DNA of 64,000 nt from an actinobacterium LLX17 (GTDB lineage: Bacteria > Actinomycetota > Actinomycetes > Propionibacteriales > Nocardioidaceae). Below, one piece after another: positions 48,007 to 56,555 of the stretch. The position numbers and the translations under genes are program-made. Location of the stretch: assembly GCA_000471045.1 (NCBI GenBank), contig KI301992.1, positions 2,781,452-2,845,451 of the forward strand, in the 5' to 3' direction. How positions within the stretch are numbered: the stretch's first letter is position 1; each line of letters opens with the position of its first letter. Below the pieces are notes generated by a model, which had not been told where the DNA came from, searched no databases, and saw only the letters and a program-made list of their open reading frames with translations.

Positions 48007-49908
48007 CTACTCCTCGGTGAAGCTCAGCTTCATGCTGAAGCTGACGCCGGTGTCGGACGACTCCCACGAGGAGATGCCGAACGACTGCAGGAATGCGAGG
48101 TCGTCGAGCTGCTCGGCGATCTCCTTCGGCGGGTCCCAGGACTCCAGCACGTCGATGATGCCGCCGAGGTCGACGTACAGGCCGCCGAGCGAGCCGTCGT
48201 CGCTCGACATCACGGCTGTGAAGTTCTCGTCGCTGCCGAGATCGCCGCTCGTCGCGAGCTTCTCAGCCAGGTCCTCCGTCGTCGCCAGCACGGCACCGTC
48301 GTCGGTCTCCTTCACCGCGAGATCGACGCCCTCGCCGGACAGCACCTCGGTGACCTTCTCCAGCACGTCCATGATCTCGCCGTCGGTGGTGAACACGATG
48401 CCGACCGGGATGTCCTCGATGCCCTCGGGGCCGCGGTCGGGATCGATCTCGTCGAGACCCTCGCTGCCGAGGTAGATGGTCACGCCGTCACCCAGGAGGG
48501 TCGAGATGTCGTCGGGGATGCTGACGCCCGTGTCCTCCTCGATCTCACCCAGGAACTGCTCGAAGCTCGGCGACTCGCAGATCTCCTCCGGCGTCAGCTC
48601 GTCCTCTTCCTCCGGCGTGGGCTCGGGGGAGGGCTCCGGTGCGGGCCCGTCCGGAGCCGGCACGTCGGGCTCCGGCTGCAGCTCCGGCTCGACCGGCTCG
48701 ACCGGCTCGACCGGCTCGACGTCGGGCACGTCGAAGCACTCGAGGTCTCCGCTGAGCTCGTACATGTCGGAGAGGAACGGCTCGAGCGAGGACCAGGCCT
48801 CGTCGAACAGGTCGCCGGCGCCGATGATCGACAAGCCGGCCAGGGTGTCGGTCGGCAGGGCGTCGAGTCCTGCGACGTCGGGCGTCTCGGGTGCCTCGGT
48901 GAAGCGGCTCAGGCCGGCCAGCTCCACCGAGCTCTCGTCGGCGCGCAGGGTCATGGCCACACTCTCGACCGACTCGTAGGTGTCCAGGAACTCGGTGACG
49001 TCGTCGGGGATCTCCTCGCCGTCCTCCTCGAGCTGCTTGATGGCCTCGTCGGTCAGCTTCGTGACGGCCGCCTGGTCGTACCAGCCGGAGACCAGGCCGT
49101 CCTCACCCAGCTCGTCGAAGTCGGCGCTGAAGGCGTCGTTGTCGCTGAGCGTGCCCTCGCCCGCCGCGGCGTCGATGGCGTCGGACGCCTCCTGGTTGAC
49201 CGAGATGAGGGCGTAGCCGTCGCGGAAGGTGATGCCGGGCACGTCCTTCTCGTCGTACTCGAGGTCGTCGGCGATGTCGGAGATGACGCCGCAGCCGTCG
49301 GCGAGCTGGGCGATGCCGTCGCGCGCGGCGTCCTCGTCGGTCACCTGCACGACCATCACCGTGTGCTCGGCGACGCTGCGCGCCGTCTCGTCCTCGTCGG
49401 AGGTGACCTCGATCCCGCCGGTCAGGGCGAGACCGGCGCGTTCGCCGAGCCACGGCTTGACGTCCTTGTCGTAGTCGACGTCGCAGGCCTCCTCGAGCCC
49501 GAGCCAGCGGGTGAAGGCGATCTCGCGCAGGTCGTCGTCGGACTTCACGTCGAGGGCGTCGCCGACCTCGGGGAAACGGTTGACCAGGCGCAGCAGGGCG
49601 ACCTTCTGGCTGGCCGAGGGGTCGAGATCGAGCCGGGCGTAGGCCAGCGTGTCCTCGGGGAGGACGTCGTGGGGCTGCGGGCCGCCACCGCCGAGCACGT
49701 TCTCGTAGAGCGCCCAGCCGCCGACACCGATGCCGGCGACGAGAGCGACGCCGAGGGCGCCGATGCCGAGCTTGAGGCCGAGCGACGAGCCACCACCACG
49801 GGACGCCCCGCCGGATGCTGTGCCGGGTCCCGGTGGCGGGCCGGACGGCGGGTTCGGCGGCCCCGGGGGCCCTGGCGGGGCGGGAGGTGCGGCATAGGGC
49901 TCGGACAT
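48007..49908 (-). CDS. DUF3352 membrane-anchored extracellular protein
   Basis: 633 residues: a Pro/Gly-rich cytoplasmic start (1-45), one membrane helix (about 48-68), then a long acidic extracellular part with repeated domain halves. DUF3352 blocks are PHDVLPEDTLAYARLDLDPSASQKVALLRLVNRFP and VGIVFTTDGEIMDVL. A low-complexity Glu/Pro/Val segment (about 395-440) carries VEP repeats encoded by four 9-bp GGCTCGACC-type units near 48690-48722. Function unknown. Confidence 0.8.
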   Translation of the reverse strand: MSEPYAAPPAPPGPPGPPNPPSGPPPGPGTASGGASRGGGSSLGLKLGIGALGVALVAGIGVGGWALYENVLGGGGPQPHDVLPEDTLAYARLDLDPSASQKVALLRLVNRFPEVGDALDVKSDDDLREIAFTRWLGLEEACDVDYDKDVKPWLGERAGLALTGGIEVTSDEDETARSVAEHTVMVVQVTDEDAARDGIAQLADGCGVISDIADDLEYDEKDVPGITFRDGYALISVNQEASDAIDAAAGEGTLSDNDAFSADFDELGEDGLVSGWYDQAAVTKLTDEAIKQLEEDGEEIPDDVTEFLDTYESVESVAMTLRADESSVELAGLSRFTEAPETPDVAGLDALPTDTLAGLSIIGAGDLFDEAWSSLEPFLSDMYELSGDLECFDVPDVEPVEPVEPVEPELQPEPDVPAPDGPAPEPSPEPTPEEEDELTPEEICESPSFEQFLGEIEEDTGVSIPDDISTLLGDGVTIYLGSEGLDEIDPDRGPEGIEDIPVGIVFTTDGEIMDVLEKVTEVLSGEGVDLAVKETDDGAVLATTEDLAEKLATSGDLGSDENFTAVMSSDDGSLGGLYVDLGGIIDVLESWDPPKEIAEQLDDLAFLQSFGISSWESSDTGVSFSMKLSFTEE

Positions 49909-50007
49909 GGGGACCCCTCGATCGTCGGACGTGCTCGGGCAGACTATCCGAGGCGCGCGGGGGTCGAAGTGTTCCCGGCAAACTCAGATCAGAGAAAACA
50001 AGCACAG

Positions 50008-50037
50008 TTGACGGTAAGTGCGGGGCGGCGTCATGCT
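50008..50037 (+). promoter_or_regulatory. Promoter of the TetR gene
   Basis: TTGACG (50008-50013), 18 bp, CATGCT (50032-50037), 7 bp before ATG 50045. An A-rich stretch precedes it, as also in front of the atuA-like gene. Confidence 0.5.
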
Positions 50038-50044
50038 GGCCCCC

Positions 50045-50674
50045 ATGACCGAGGTGCGTACGTCCGAGCCCGCCGACGTCACCACGGTCCGCACCCCCCA
50101 GGGTGAGCGCACGCGCGTGATGCGCCTGCGGTTGATGGAGGCGACGGTCGAGTGCCTCGTCGAGCTGGGGTGGTCGGGCACCACCACCACCGTCGTCAGC
50201 CGTCGCGCCGGCGTGAGCCGCGGCGCCCAGCTGCACCACTTCCCGAGCAAGCTCGACCTCGTGGTCGCTGCCGTCGAGTACCTCGCCGAGCGGCGCCGCG
50301 ACGAGCTGCAGTCCGCCATCGGCGACCTGCCGGAGGAGGGGCGCACCCGCGCCGTCCTCGACGTGCTGGCCGCCCAGTTCACCTCGCCGGTGTTCTTCGC
50401 GGCCCTCGAGCTGTGGGTCGCCGCCCGCACCGACCAGAGCCTGCACGCCGCGGTGGGTCCGCTCGAGCGGCGCCTCGGCCGCGAGACCCATCAGCAGGCG
50501 GTGGAGCTGCTGCGGGTCGACGAGACCCGTGGCCGCAACCGTCAGCTCGTGCAGGGAACCCTCGACCTGCTGCGCGGCCTCGGGCTGGCCGCCTCGCTCA
50601 GCGACGACAGTGCCCGCCGGGCGACGATCCTCGACGCCTGGGCCACGACCCTCGACCGCGACCTGGAGACCTGA
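50045..50674 (+). CDS. TetR-family regulator of the Atu/Liu-like cluster
   Basis: 209 residues. The helix-turn-helix is TTTTVVSRRAGVSRGAQLHHFPSKLDLVVAAVEYLAERR (near 40-75). By position it heads the cluster and is followed after 1 bp by the TIGR03084 gene. In pseudomonads AtuR and LiuR/LiuQ control comparable genes. ATG 50045 is preferred to the earlier GTG because of promoter spacing. Confidence 0.85.
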   Translation: MTEVRTSEPADVTTVRTPQGERTRVMRLRLMEATVECLVELGWSGTTTTVVSRRAGVSRGAQLHHFPSKLDLVVAAVEYLAERRRDELQSAIGDLPEEGRTRAVLDVLAAQFTSPVFFAALELWVAARTDQSLHAAVGPLERRLGRETHQQAVELLRVDETRGRNRQLVQGTLDLLRGLGLAASLSDDSARRATILDAWATTLDRDLET

Positions 50675-50675
50675 C

Positions 50676-51509
50676 ATGCCCCCCTCATCCCGTGCGGGCT
50701 CATCCCGCACCCCCACCGAGCAGGTGCTGGCCGACCTGGCGGCCGAGAGCGAGCAGCTCGACGCCTGGGTCACGGACCTGGACGCCGAGGCGTGGCAGAC
50801 GGTCACCACCGCCGAGGGTTGGACCGTGGCGCACCAGGTCGCCCACCTCATGTGGACCGACCGCGCGTCCCTCGCCGCCATCGCGGCCGATGAGGAGTGG
50901 GACATGTTGGTCGAGATCGCGTCGGCCGACCCCGAGCGCTTCGTCGACACCGAGACCGAGCGGCTCACCGAGCTGCCGCCGGACTCGCTGCTGCACCACT
51001 GGCGCGACTCCCGCCAGCGCCTCGCCCAGGCGCTGGCGGACGTGCCGTCGGGCAACCGCATCCCGTGGTTCGGTCCGCCGATGAGCGCCGCCTCGATGGG
51101 GACGGCGCGGCTGATGGAGACGTGGGCGCACGGCCACGACGTTGCCGAGGCGCTGGGCCTCGAGGTGCCGCGCACCGACCGGGTGCGGCACGTGTGCCAC
51201 CTGGGCGTGCGCACCCGCGAGTTCGCCTACCTGATGCGCGGCCAGGAGGCGCCCGACGTGCCGGTGCGCGTCGAGCTGACCGGGCCGTCCGGCGAGGTCT
51301 GGGCGTGGGGACCCGATGACGCCGAGGAGCGCGTCACGGGCGACGCCTGGGACTTCGCGCTGCTGGCCACGCGCCGCCGTCACCGTGTCGACGTCGACGT
51401 GACCGCCACGGGTGCGGCGGCTGACGAGTGGCTCGACCTCGCCCAGGCGTTCGCGGGGCTGCCGGGCTCGGACCCGGTGCCGCTCGCGGAGCGGGGTGGG
51501 CGGGACTGA
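50676..51509 (+). CDS. TIGR03084 family metal-binding protein (maleylpyruvate isomerase N-like)
   Basis: 277 residues. A DinB-like four-helix N-terminal domain with the metal triad of His residues (GWTVAHQVAHLMWTD and the later METWAHGHDV), and a C-terminal SCP-like/MDMPI region. TIGR03084 proteins occur next to acyl-CoA or leucine catabolism genes in actinobacteria. Function not proven. It starts 1 bp after tetR and is followed by a decayed sortase on the other strand. Confidence 0.8.
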   Translation: MPPSSRAGSSRTPTEQVLADLAAESEQLDAWVTDLDAEAWQTVTTAEGWTVAHQVAHLMWTDRASLAAIAADEEWDMLVEIASADPERFVDTETERLTELPPDSLLHHWRDSRQRLAQALADVPSGNRIPWFGPPMSAASMGTARLMETWAHGHDVAEALGLEVPRTDRVRHVCHLGVRTREFAYLMRGQEAPDVPVRVELTGPSGEVWAWGPDDAEERVTGDAWDFALLATRRRHRVDVDVTATGAAADEWLDLAQAFAGLPGSDPVPLAERGGRD

Positions 51510-51530
51510 CGGGGCAGGCGGGACTGAGGC

Positions 51531-51890
51531 TCAGGCGGCCTCGGCGCGGACGATGACGGTGGACTCGAAGGCCTCGCCGTTCCAGTCACCGCAGGTCATG
51601 AGCACCAGTCCGCTGGGACCGTCTGCGCGGTAGATCTCGTCGGCGACCGTCGCGAAGTCCTCGACCGGCACGTCCTCCACCTCGGTGACGCGGAAGGTCA
51701 CCTCGCCCTCGGGGCCCGCGACGACCACTTCGTCGCCCGAAGACGCCGTCGTCGGAGGAGGCCGTGTGTCCGACGACGACGGCGTTGCCGGGAGCGCCGG
51801 GCTGCACGCCCTGGCGCCACCACCCCACGAGGTCGAGCGACTCAGGGACCTCCTGGGCGTTCTCGGGAGTCGTGCCGACCGATGGCGGAG
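51531..51890 (-). pseudogene. Degenerate class E/F sortase remnant
   Basis: Two pieces of a sortase in different frames. The N-side piece (about 51738-51890) reads LVGWWRQGVQPGAPGNAVVVGHTASSDDGVF with the catalytic His motif. The C-side piece (51531-51737) reads GDEVVVAGPEGEVTF and ends LVLMTCGDWNGEAFESTVIV with the catalytic Cys. About 8-9 codons that normally join GVF to GDEV are missing, with a frame change at about 51737, and no N-terminal membrane helix is seen. The remains lie between the TIGR03084 gene and the atuA promoter. Confidence 0.75.
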
Positions 51891-51970
51891 GGCCAGAGCA
51901 CGAGGTCTCGCGGACCGTACGAGCCGCGGGGGGTCGGGCCGGCGAACGGCAGGTCAAGAAAAAAGCAGGG

Positions 51971-51999
51971 TTGACTGTTTGTTGCTGAAGGGGCACGAT
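51971..51999 (+). promoter_or_regulatory. Promoter of the atuA-like operon
   Basis: TTGACT (51971-51976), 17 bp, CACGAT (51994-51999), 6 bp before GTG 52006: a leaderless arrangement. An A-rich stretch precedes the -35, similar to that of the upstream TetR gene. Confidence 0.5.
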
Positions 52000-52005
52000 G
52001 CTGGC

Positions 52006-53745
52006 GTGACGATTCGTGTCGGCAACTGCTCGGGCTACTACGGTGACCGCCTCTCGGCGATGCGCGAGATGCTCGAGTCGCCGGAGGGGTCCGACCTCGA
52101 CTACCTCACGGGCGACTACCTGGCCGAGCTGACGATGCTGATCCTCGGCCGCGACGCCATGAAGGACCCGTCGCTCGGCTACGCCAAGACCTTCCTGCGC
52201 CAGATGACCGACTGCCTGGCGCTGGCGAAGGAGCGTGGCGTGCGCATCGTCGCCAACGCCGGCGGGCTCAACCCGGCCGGCCTCGCCGACCGCCTCCGCG
52301 AGGTGGCGGCCGAGCAGGGCGTCGACGTCGCGATCGGCCACGTGGAGGGTGACGACCTGCGCGACCGGGCCGACGAGCTCGGCCTCGGCCAGAACCTCAC
52401 CGCCAACGCCTACCTCGGTGCCTTCGGCATCGCCGCCGCGCTGCGTGCCGGCGCCGACGTCGTGGTGACTGGGCGTGTCACCGACGCCTCGGTGGTCGTC
52501 GGACCCGCGATCGCCGCCTTCGACTGGCAGCGCGACGACCTCGACGCGCTGGCCGGGGCGGTGGTGGCCGGGCACGTCATCGAGTGCGGCACGCAGGCAA
52601 CCGGCGGCAACTTCAGCGGCTTCCGCGAGCTGGACCTGACGCGACCGCTCGGCTTCCCGATCGCCGAGATCGCCGCCGACGGCTCGTCGGTCATCACCAA
52701 GCACCCGGACACCGGGGGAGCGGTCACGGTCGACACCGTCACGGCCCAGCTCGTCTACGAGGTCGCCGGACCGGCATACGTGAATCCCGACGTCGTCGCT
52801 CGGCTCGACTCCGTGCGGCTGGCGCAGGAGGGACCCGACCGCGTCGCGATCACTGGCGTGCACGGCGATGCGCCGCCGACCACCACCAAGGTCTGTCTCA
52901 ATACCCTCGGGGGCTACCGCAACAGCGCCGAGTTCGTGCTCACCGGGCTCGACATCCCCGCCAAGGCGGCGTGGATCCGCGGCCAGGTCGAGGCGGCGCT
53001 CGACCGCTCGGGCCGGCCTGAGCTCGTGGAGTGGCAGCTCGACCGCACCGACACCTTCGACCCGCCCACCCAGGCCGCCGCCACCAGCGTGCTGCGCTGC
53101 CACGTGCGCGACCCGCAGGACAAGCCGGTCGGCCGCGCGTTCAGCGACGTCGCGGTGCAGCTGGCGCTGGCGTCGTACCCCGGCTTCACGCTGACGCGGC
53201 CGCCGTCGGGCGCCACCCCGGTCGGTGTCTACCGGGCCGCTTACGTGCCGCAGACCGAGGTCCCTCACGTCGTCGTCCACCCCGACGGCTCCCGCGAGGA
53301 CGTCCCACCCCCTTCGCCAGATTTGCTGACTTCGCCACCGTTCTCGGCGGAGGAAACGGTGGCGAAGTCAGCACATCTCGAGGAGGACCCGGGCCCGACG
53401 CGGCGGGTGCCGCTGGGCGAGCTCGTGCACGCCCGCTCGGGTGACAAGGGGGGTGACGCGAACGTCGGCGTGTGGGTCCCCGCCACGCACCCGCGTCGCG
53501 ACGCGGCCTTCGCCTGGCTCGCCGCCGAGCTGACGCCCGACCGCGTCCGCGAGCTGCTGCCCGAGGCCGCCGAGCTCGAGGTCGAGGTGCACCCCTTCCC
53601 CCGGCTCGCCGCCGTCAACATCGTCATCCACGGGCTGCTCGGCGAGGGCGTCGCCTCGTCCACCCGACCCGACCCCCAGGCCAAGGCACTGGGCGAGTGG
53701 CTGCGCGCCCGCGTGGCCCCCCTTCCCGAGGAGTTCCTGTCATGA
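52006..53745 (+). CDS. AtuA-like protein (DUF1446) with C-terminal AtuA domain
   Basis: 579 residues. The first ~430 form the DUF1446/AtuA fold: NCSGYYGDRLSAMREML, LTGDYLAELTMLILGRD, VANAGGLNPAGLADRL, VVVTGRVTDASVVVGPA and ECGTQATGGNFSGF. The last ~115 are the second AtuA domain (HARSGDKGGDANVGVWV). Between them, residues about 438-457 are encoded by a long palindrome. AtuA is needed for acyclic terpene (citronellol) use in Pseudomonas but its reaction is unknown. GTG 52006 starts the family sequence. Confidence 0.87.
   Translation: MTIRVGNCSGYYGDRLSAMREMLESPEGSDLDYLTGDYLAELTMLILGRDAMKDPSLGYAKTFLRQMTDCLALAKERGVRIVANAGGLNPAGLADRLREVAAEQGVDVAIGHVEGDDLRDRADELGLGQNLTANAYLGAFGIAAALRAGADVVVTGRVTDASVVVGPAIAAFDWQRDDLDALAGAVVAGHVIECGTQATGGNFSGFRELDLTRPLGFPIAEIAADGSSVITKHPDTGGAVTVDTVTAQLVYEVAGPAYVNPDVVARLDSVRLAQEGPDRVAITGVHGDAPPTTTKVCLNTLGGYRNSAEFVLTGLDIPAKAAWIRGQVEAALDRSGRPELVEWQLDRTDTFDPPTQAAATSVLRCHVRDPQDKPVGRAFSDVAVQLALASYPGFTLTRPPSGATPVGVYRAAYVPQTEVPHVVVHPDGSREDVPPPSPDLLTSPPFSAEETVAKSAHLEEDPGPTRRVPLGELVHARSGDKGGDANVGVWVPATHPRRDAAFAWLAAELTPDRVRELLPEAAELEVEVHPFPRLAAVNIVIHGLLGEGVASSTRPDPQAKALGEWLRARVAPLPEEFLS
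53320..53378. repeat. Palindrome inside the atuA-like coding sequence
   Basis: TGCTGACTTCGCCACCGTT (53324-53342) and its perfect complement at 53355-53373 form 19-bp arms around 12 nt; flanks AGATT/CATCT extend the pairing to 24 bp with one mismatch. The reading frame continues through it and encodes a Ser/Thr/Pro/Glu-rich linker between the two AtuA domains. Confidence 0.8.
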
Positions 53746-54920
53746 CTACCGTGCCGGAGGCGCGCATGAGCACAGCCTGGACCACGCCGGAACGACTCGC
53801 CCTGCGCGAGTCGGTCACCCGCTTCACGCAGAGCGAGATCGTGCCGCACCTGCCGCAGTGGGAGGACGACGGCCGGCTCCCGCGCGAGCTGCACGCCGCC
53901 GCCGCGAAGGCCGGCTTCCTGGCGGTCGGGTTCCCCGAGGAGATCGGCGGCGCCGGCGGTGACCAGATCGACGCGGCCATCGTGTCGGAGGCGATCATCG
54001 AGGCCGGCGGCAGCAGCGGCGTCATCGCCTCGCTGCTGACGCACGGCATCGCGACCCCGCACATCGTCGACGCTGGTCAGGCCGACCTGATCGACCGCTT
54101 CGTCCGGCCCACGCTCGCCGGTGAGATGATCGGCTCCCTCGGCATCACCGAGCCCGGGGGTGGCAGCGACGTCGCCGGCATCACGACCCGCGCGGTGCGC
54201 GACGGCGACCACTACGTGGTCAACGGCGCCAAGACCTTCATCACCTCCGGCACCCGCGCCGACTTCGTGACCACCGCCGTGCGCACGGGCGACAAGGGCT
54301 TCGGCGGGATCAGCCTGCTGGTCGTCGAGAAGGGCACGCCCGGCTTCGAGGTCGCCAGGCCTCTGCGCAAGATGGGCTGGCACTGCTCCGACACCGCCGA
54401 GCTGTCGTTCGCCGACGCCCGGGTGCCGGTGGGCAACCTGGTGGGCGAGGAGAACGGTGGCTTCGTCCTGATCATGCAGCAGTTCGTCAACGAGCGCTTG
54501 GGCCTCGCCGTCCAGGGCTACGCCACGGCGCAGCGCGCGCTCGATCTCGCGGTCGCCTACGCCCAGCAGCGCGAGACCTTCGGCAAGCCGCTCATCACCC
54601 GCCAGGTCATCCGCCACAAGCTGGTCGAGATGCGCCAACGCACCGACGCCGCCCGCGCCGTCACCCGCAACGCCCTGGAGCGGGCCGCGGCCGGCTCGAC
54701 CAGTGACCCGTCGGTCATCCTCGACGCGGTGCTGGCCAAGAACACAGCCGTGGAGGCGGTCGAGTGGGTCGTCAACGAGTCGGTGCAGATCCACGGCGGC
54801 GCCGGCTACATGCGCGAGTCCGAGATCGACCGGCACTACCGCGACGCCCGCATCATCGGCATCGGCGGCGGCGCGACCGAGGTCATGAAGGACCTGGCAG
54901 CCAAGCTGCTGGGCTACTGA
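53742..54920 (+). CDS. Acyl-CoA dehydrogenase (isovaleryl/citronellyl-type)
   Basis: 392 residues. FAD motifs SLGITEPGGGSDVAG and NGAKTFITSGTRADF, C-terminal YMRESEIDRHYRDARIIGIGGGATEVM. The usual Glu at the C-terminal site (YEG) is replaced by glycine, while FVNERLGLA places a Glu near residue 250, as in isovaleryl-CoA dehydrogenase. This favours branched substrates. Overlaps the atuA stop by 4 bp (ATGA). Confidence 0.9.
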   Translation: MTTVPEARMSTAWTTPERLALRESVTRFTQSEIVPHLPQWEDDGRLPRELHAAAAKAGFLAVGFPEEIGGAGGDQIDAAIVSEAIIEAGGSSGVIASLLTHGIATPHIVDAGQADLIDRFVRPTLAGEMIGSLGITEPGGGSDVAGITTRAVRDGDHYVVNGAKTFITSGTRADFVTTAVRTGDKGFGGISLLVVEKGTPGFEVARPLRKMGWHCSDTAELSFADARVPVGNLVGEENGGFVLIMQQFVNERLGLAVQGYATAQRALDLAVAYAQQRETFGKPLITRQVIRHKLVEMRQRTDAARAVTRNALERAAAGSTSDPSVILDAVLAKNTAVEAVEWVVNESVQIHGGAGYMRESEIDRHYRDARIIGIGGGATEVMKDLAAKLLGY

Positions 54921-54950
54921 CCCCCCGACGATTCGGCACGAGAGGCAACG

Positions 54951-56555
54951 ATGAGGACCACGATCGACCCCGCGTCCGACGAGCACGCGGCCAACCGTGC
55001 CGCGATGCTCGAGCGCGTCGCCGACCTGGGCGAGCAGCACGCGAAGGCGCTGGCCGGTGGCGGCGAGAAGTACGTCGCGCGCCACCACCAGCGCGGCAAG
55101 CTGACCGCCCGTGAGCGTATCGAGCTGCTGCTCGACCCCGACAGCCCATTCCTCGAGCTGTCGTCGCTGGCGGCCTGGGGGACCGACTTCGCCGTCGGCG
55201 CCTCGGTCGTCACCGGCATCGGCGTCGTCGAGGGCGTCGAGTGCCTGGTCGTGGCGAACGACCCGACGGTCAAGGGCGGCGCCTCCAACCCGTCGACGCT
55301 GCGCAAGAGCCACCGTGCCGCGCAGATCGCCGCCGAGAACGGCCTGCCGAGCATCAACCTCGTGGAGTCCGGCGGCGCCGACCTGCCGACGCAGAAGGAC
55401 ATCTTCATCCCCGGCGGCCGGGCGTTCCGCGACCTCACGCGCGCCAGCGCCGACCGCCGTCCCACGGTCTCGCTGGTCTTCGGCAACTCCACCGCCGGTG
55501 GTGCGTACATCCCGGGCATGAGCGACTACGTCGTGATGGTCGACGGTGGGGCGAAGGTCTTCCTCGGCGGTCCGCCACTGGTCAAGATGGCCACCGGCGA
55601 GGAGTCCGACGACGAGTCGCTGGGTGGCGCGGGCATGCACGCACGGACGTCCGGCCTGGCCGACTACCTGGCGACCGACGAGCTCGACGCGATCCGCATC
55701 GGCCGGCAGATCATGCGCCGGCTCAACTGGCGCAAGCAGGGCCGCGCGCCGATCGCCGGCTACGCCGAGCCCGAGCACGACCCCGAGGAGCTGCTGGGCA
55801 TCGTGCCGGCCGACCCGAAGGTGCCGTTCGACCCGCGCGAGGTCATCGCCCGCGTCGTCGACGGTCCGAACGGCCCCGGGGGTGGCTTCGACGAGTTCAA
55901 GCCGCTCTACGGCTCGAGCCTCGTGACCGGCTTCGCCCAGCTTCACGGCTACCCGGTCGGCGTGCTCGCCAACGCGCGTGGCGTGCTGTTCAGCGAGGAG
56001 GCGCAGAAGGCCGCGCAGTTCATCCAGCTGGCCAACCAGACCGACACGCCCCTGCTGTTCCTGCACAACACCACGGGCTACATGGTGGGCGCCGAGTACG
56101 AGCAGGGCGGCATCATCAAGCACGGCGCGCAGATGATCAACGCGGTCTCCAACAGCCGCGTGCCGCACCTGTCGGTCGTCATCGGCGCCTCGTACGGCGC
56201 CGGGCACTACGGCATGAGCGGTCGCGCCTACGACCCGCGCTTCATGTTCAGCTGGGTCAACGCGAAGTCGGCCGTCATGGGTCCCGCGCAGCTGGCCGGC
56301 GTCATCAGCATCGTGGCGCGGCAGGCCGCCGAGTCGAAGGGACAGTCGTACGACGAGGAGGGCGACGCCCAGATGCGCGCGTTCGTCGAGCAGCAGATCG
56401 AGAACGAGTCGATCGCCTACTTCACGTCCGGGATGCTCTACGACGACGGCGTCATCGACCCGCGCGACACCCGCAGCATCCTCGGCATCTGCCTCAGCGC
56501 CATCCACACCCGCCCCGTCAAGGGCGCCGAGGGATACGGAGTGTTCCGGCTGTGA
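54951..56555 (+). CDS. Acyl-CoA carboxylase beta subunit (methylcrotonyl/geranyl-CoA type)
   Basis: 534 residues with two crotonase-like carboxyltransferase halves: VANDPTVKGGASNPSTLRKSHRAAQIA, FGNSTAGGAYIPGMSDYVVMV, VLANARGVLFSEEAQKAAQFIQL and ASYGAGHYGMSGRAYDPRFMFSWVN. It transfers carboxyl from biotin to the acyl-CoA. The next gene supplies the biotin subunit. Substrate (methylcrotonyl- or geranyl-CoA) not decided by sequence alone. Overlaps by 4 bp (GTGA). Confidence 0.9.
   Translation: MRTTIDPASDEHAANRAAMLERVADLGEQHAKALAGGGEKYVARHHQRGKLTARERIELLLDPDSPFLELSSLAAWGTDFAVGASVVTGIGVVEGVECLVVANDPTVKGGASNPSTLRKSHRAAQIAAENGLPSINLVESGGADLPTQKDIFIPGGRAFRDLTRASADRRPTVSLVFGNSTAGGAYIPGMSDYVVMVDGGAKVFLGGPPLVKMATGEESDDESLGGAGMHARTSGLADYLATDELDAIRIGRQIMRRLNWRKQGRAPIAGYAEPEHDPEELLGIVPADPKVPFDPREVIARVVDGPNGPGGGFDEFKPLYGSSLVTGFAQLHGYPVGVLANARGVLFSEEAQKAAQFIQLANQTDTPLLFLHNTTGYMVGAEYEQGGIIKHGAQMINAVSNSRVPHLSVVIGASYGAGHYGMSGRAYDPRFMFSWVNAKSAVMGPAQLAGVISIVARQAAESKGQSYDEEGDAQMRAFVEQQIENESIAYFTSGMLYDDGVIDPRDTRSILGICLSAIHTRPVKGAEGYGVFRL

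Noticed and set aside
48690..48722. 9-bp tandem repeats in the DUF3352 gene as a mobile or phase-variable element
   Set aside because: The unit is a multiple of three, so repeat-number changes keep the frame; it simply encodes an acidic VEP linker.
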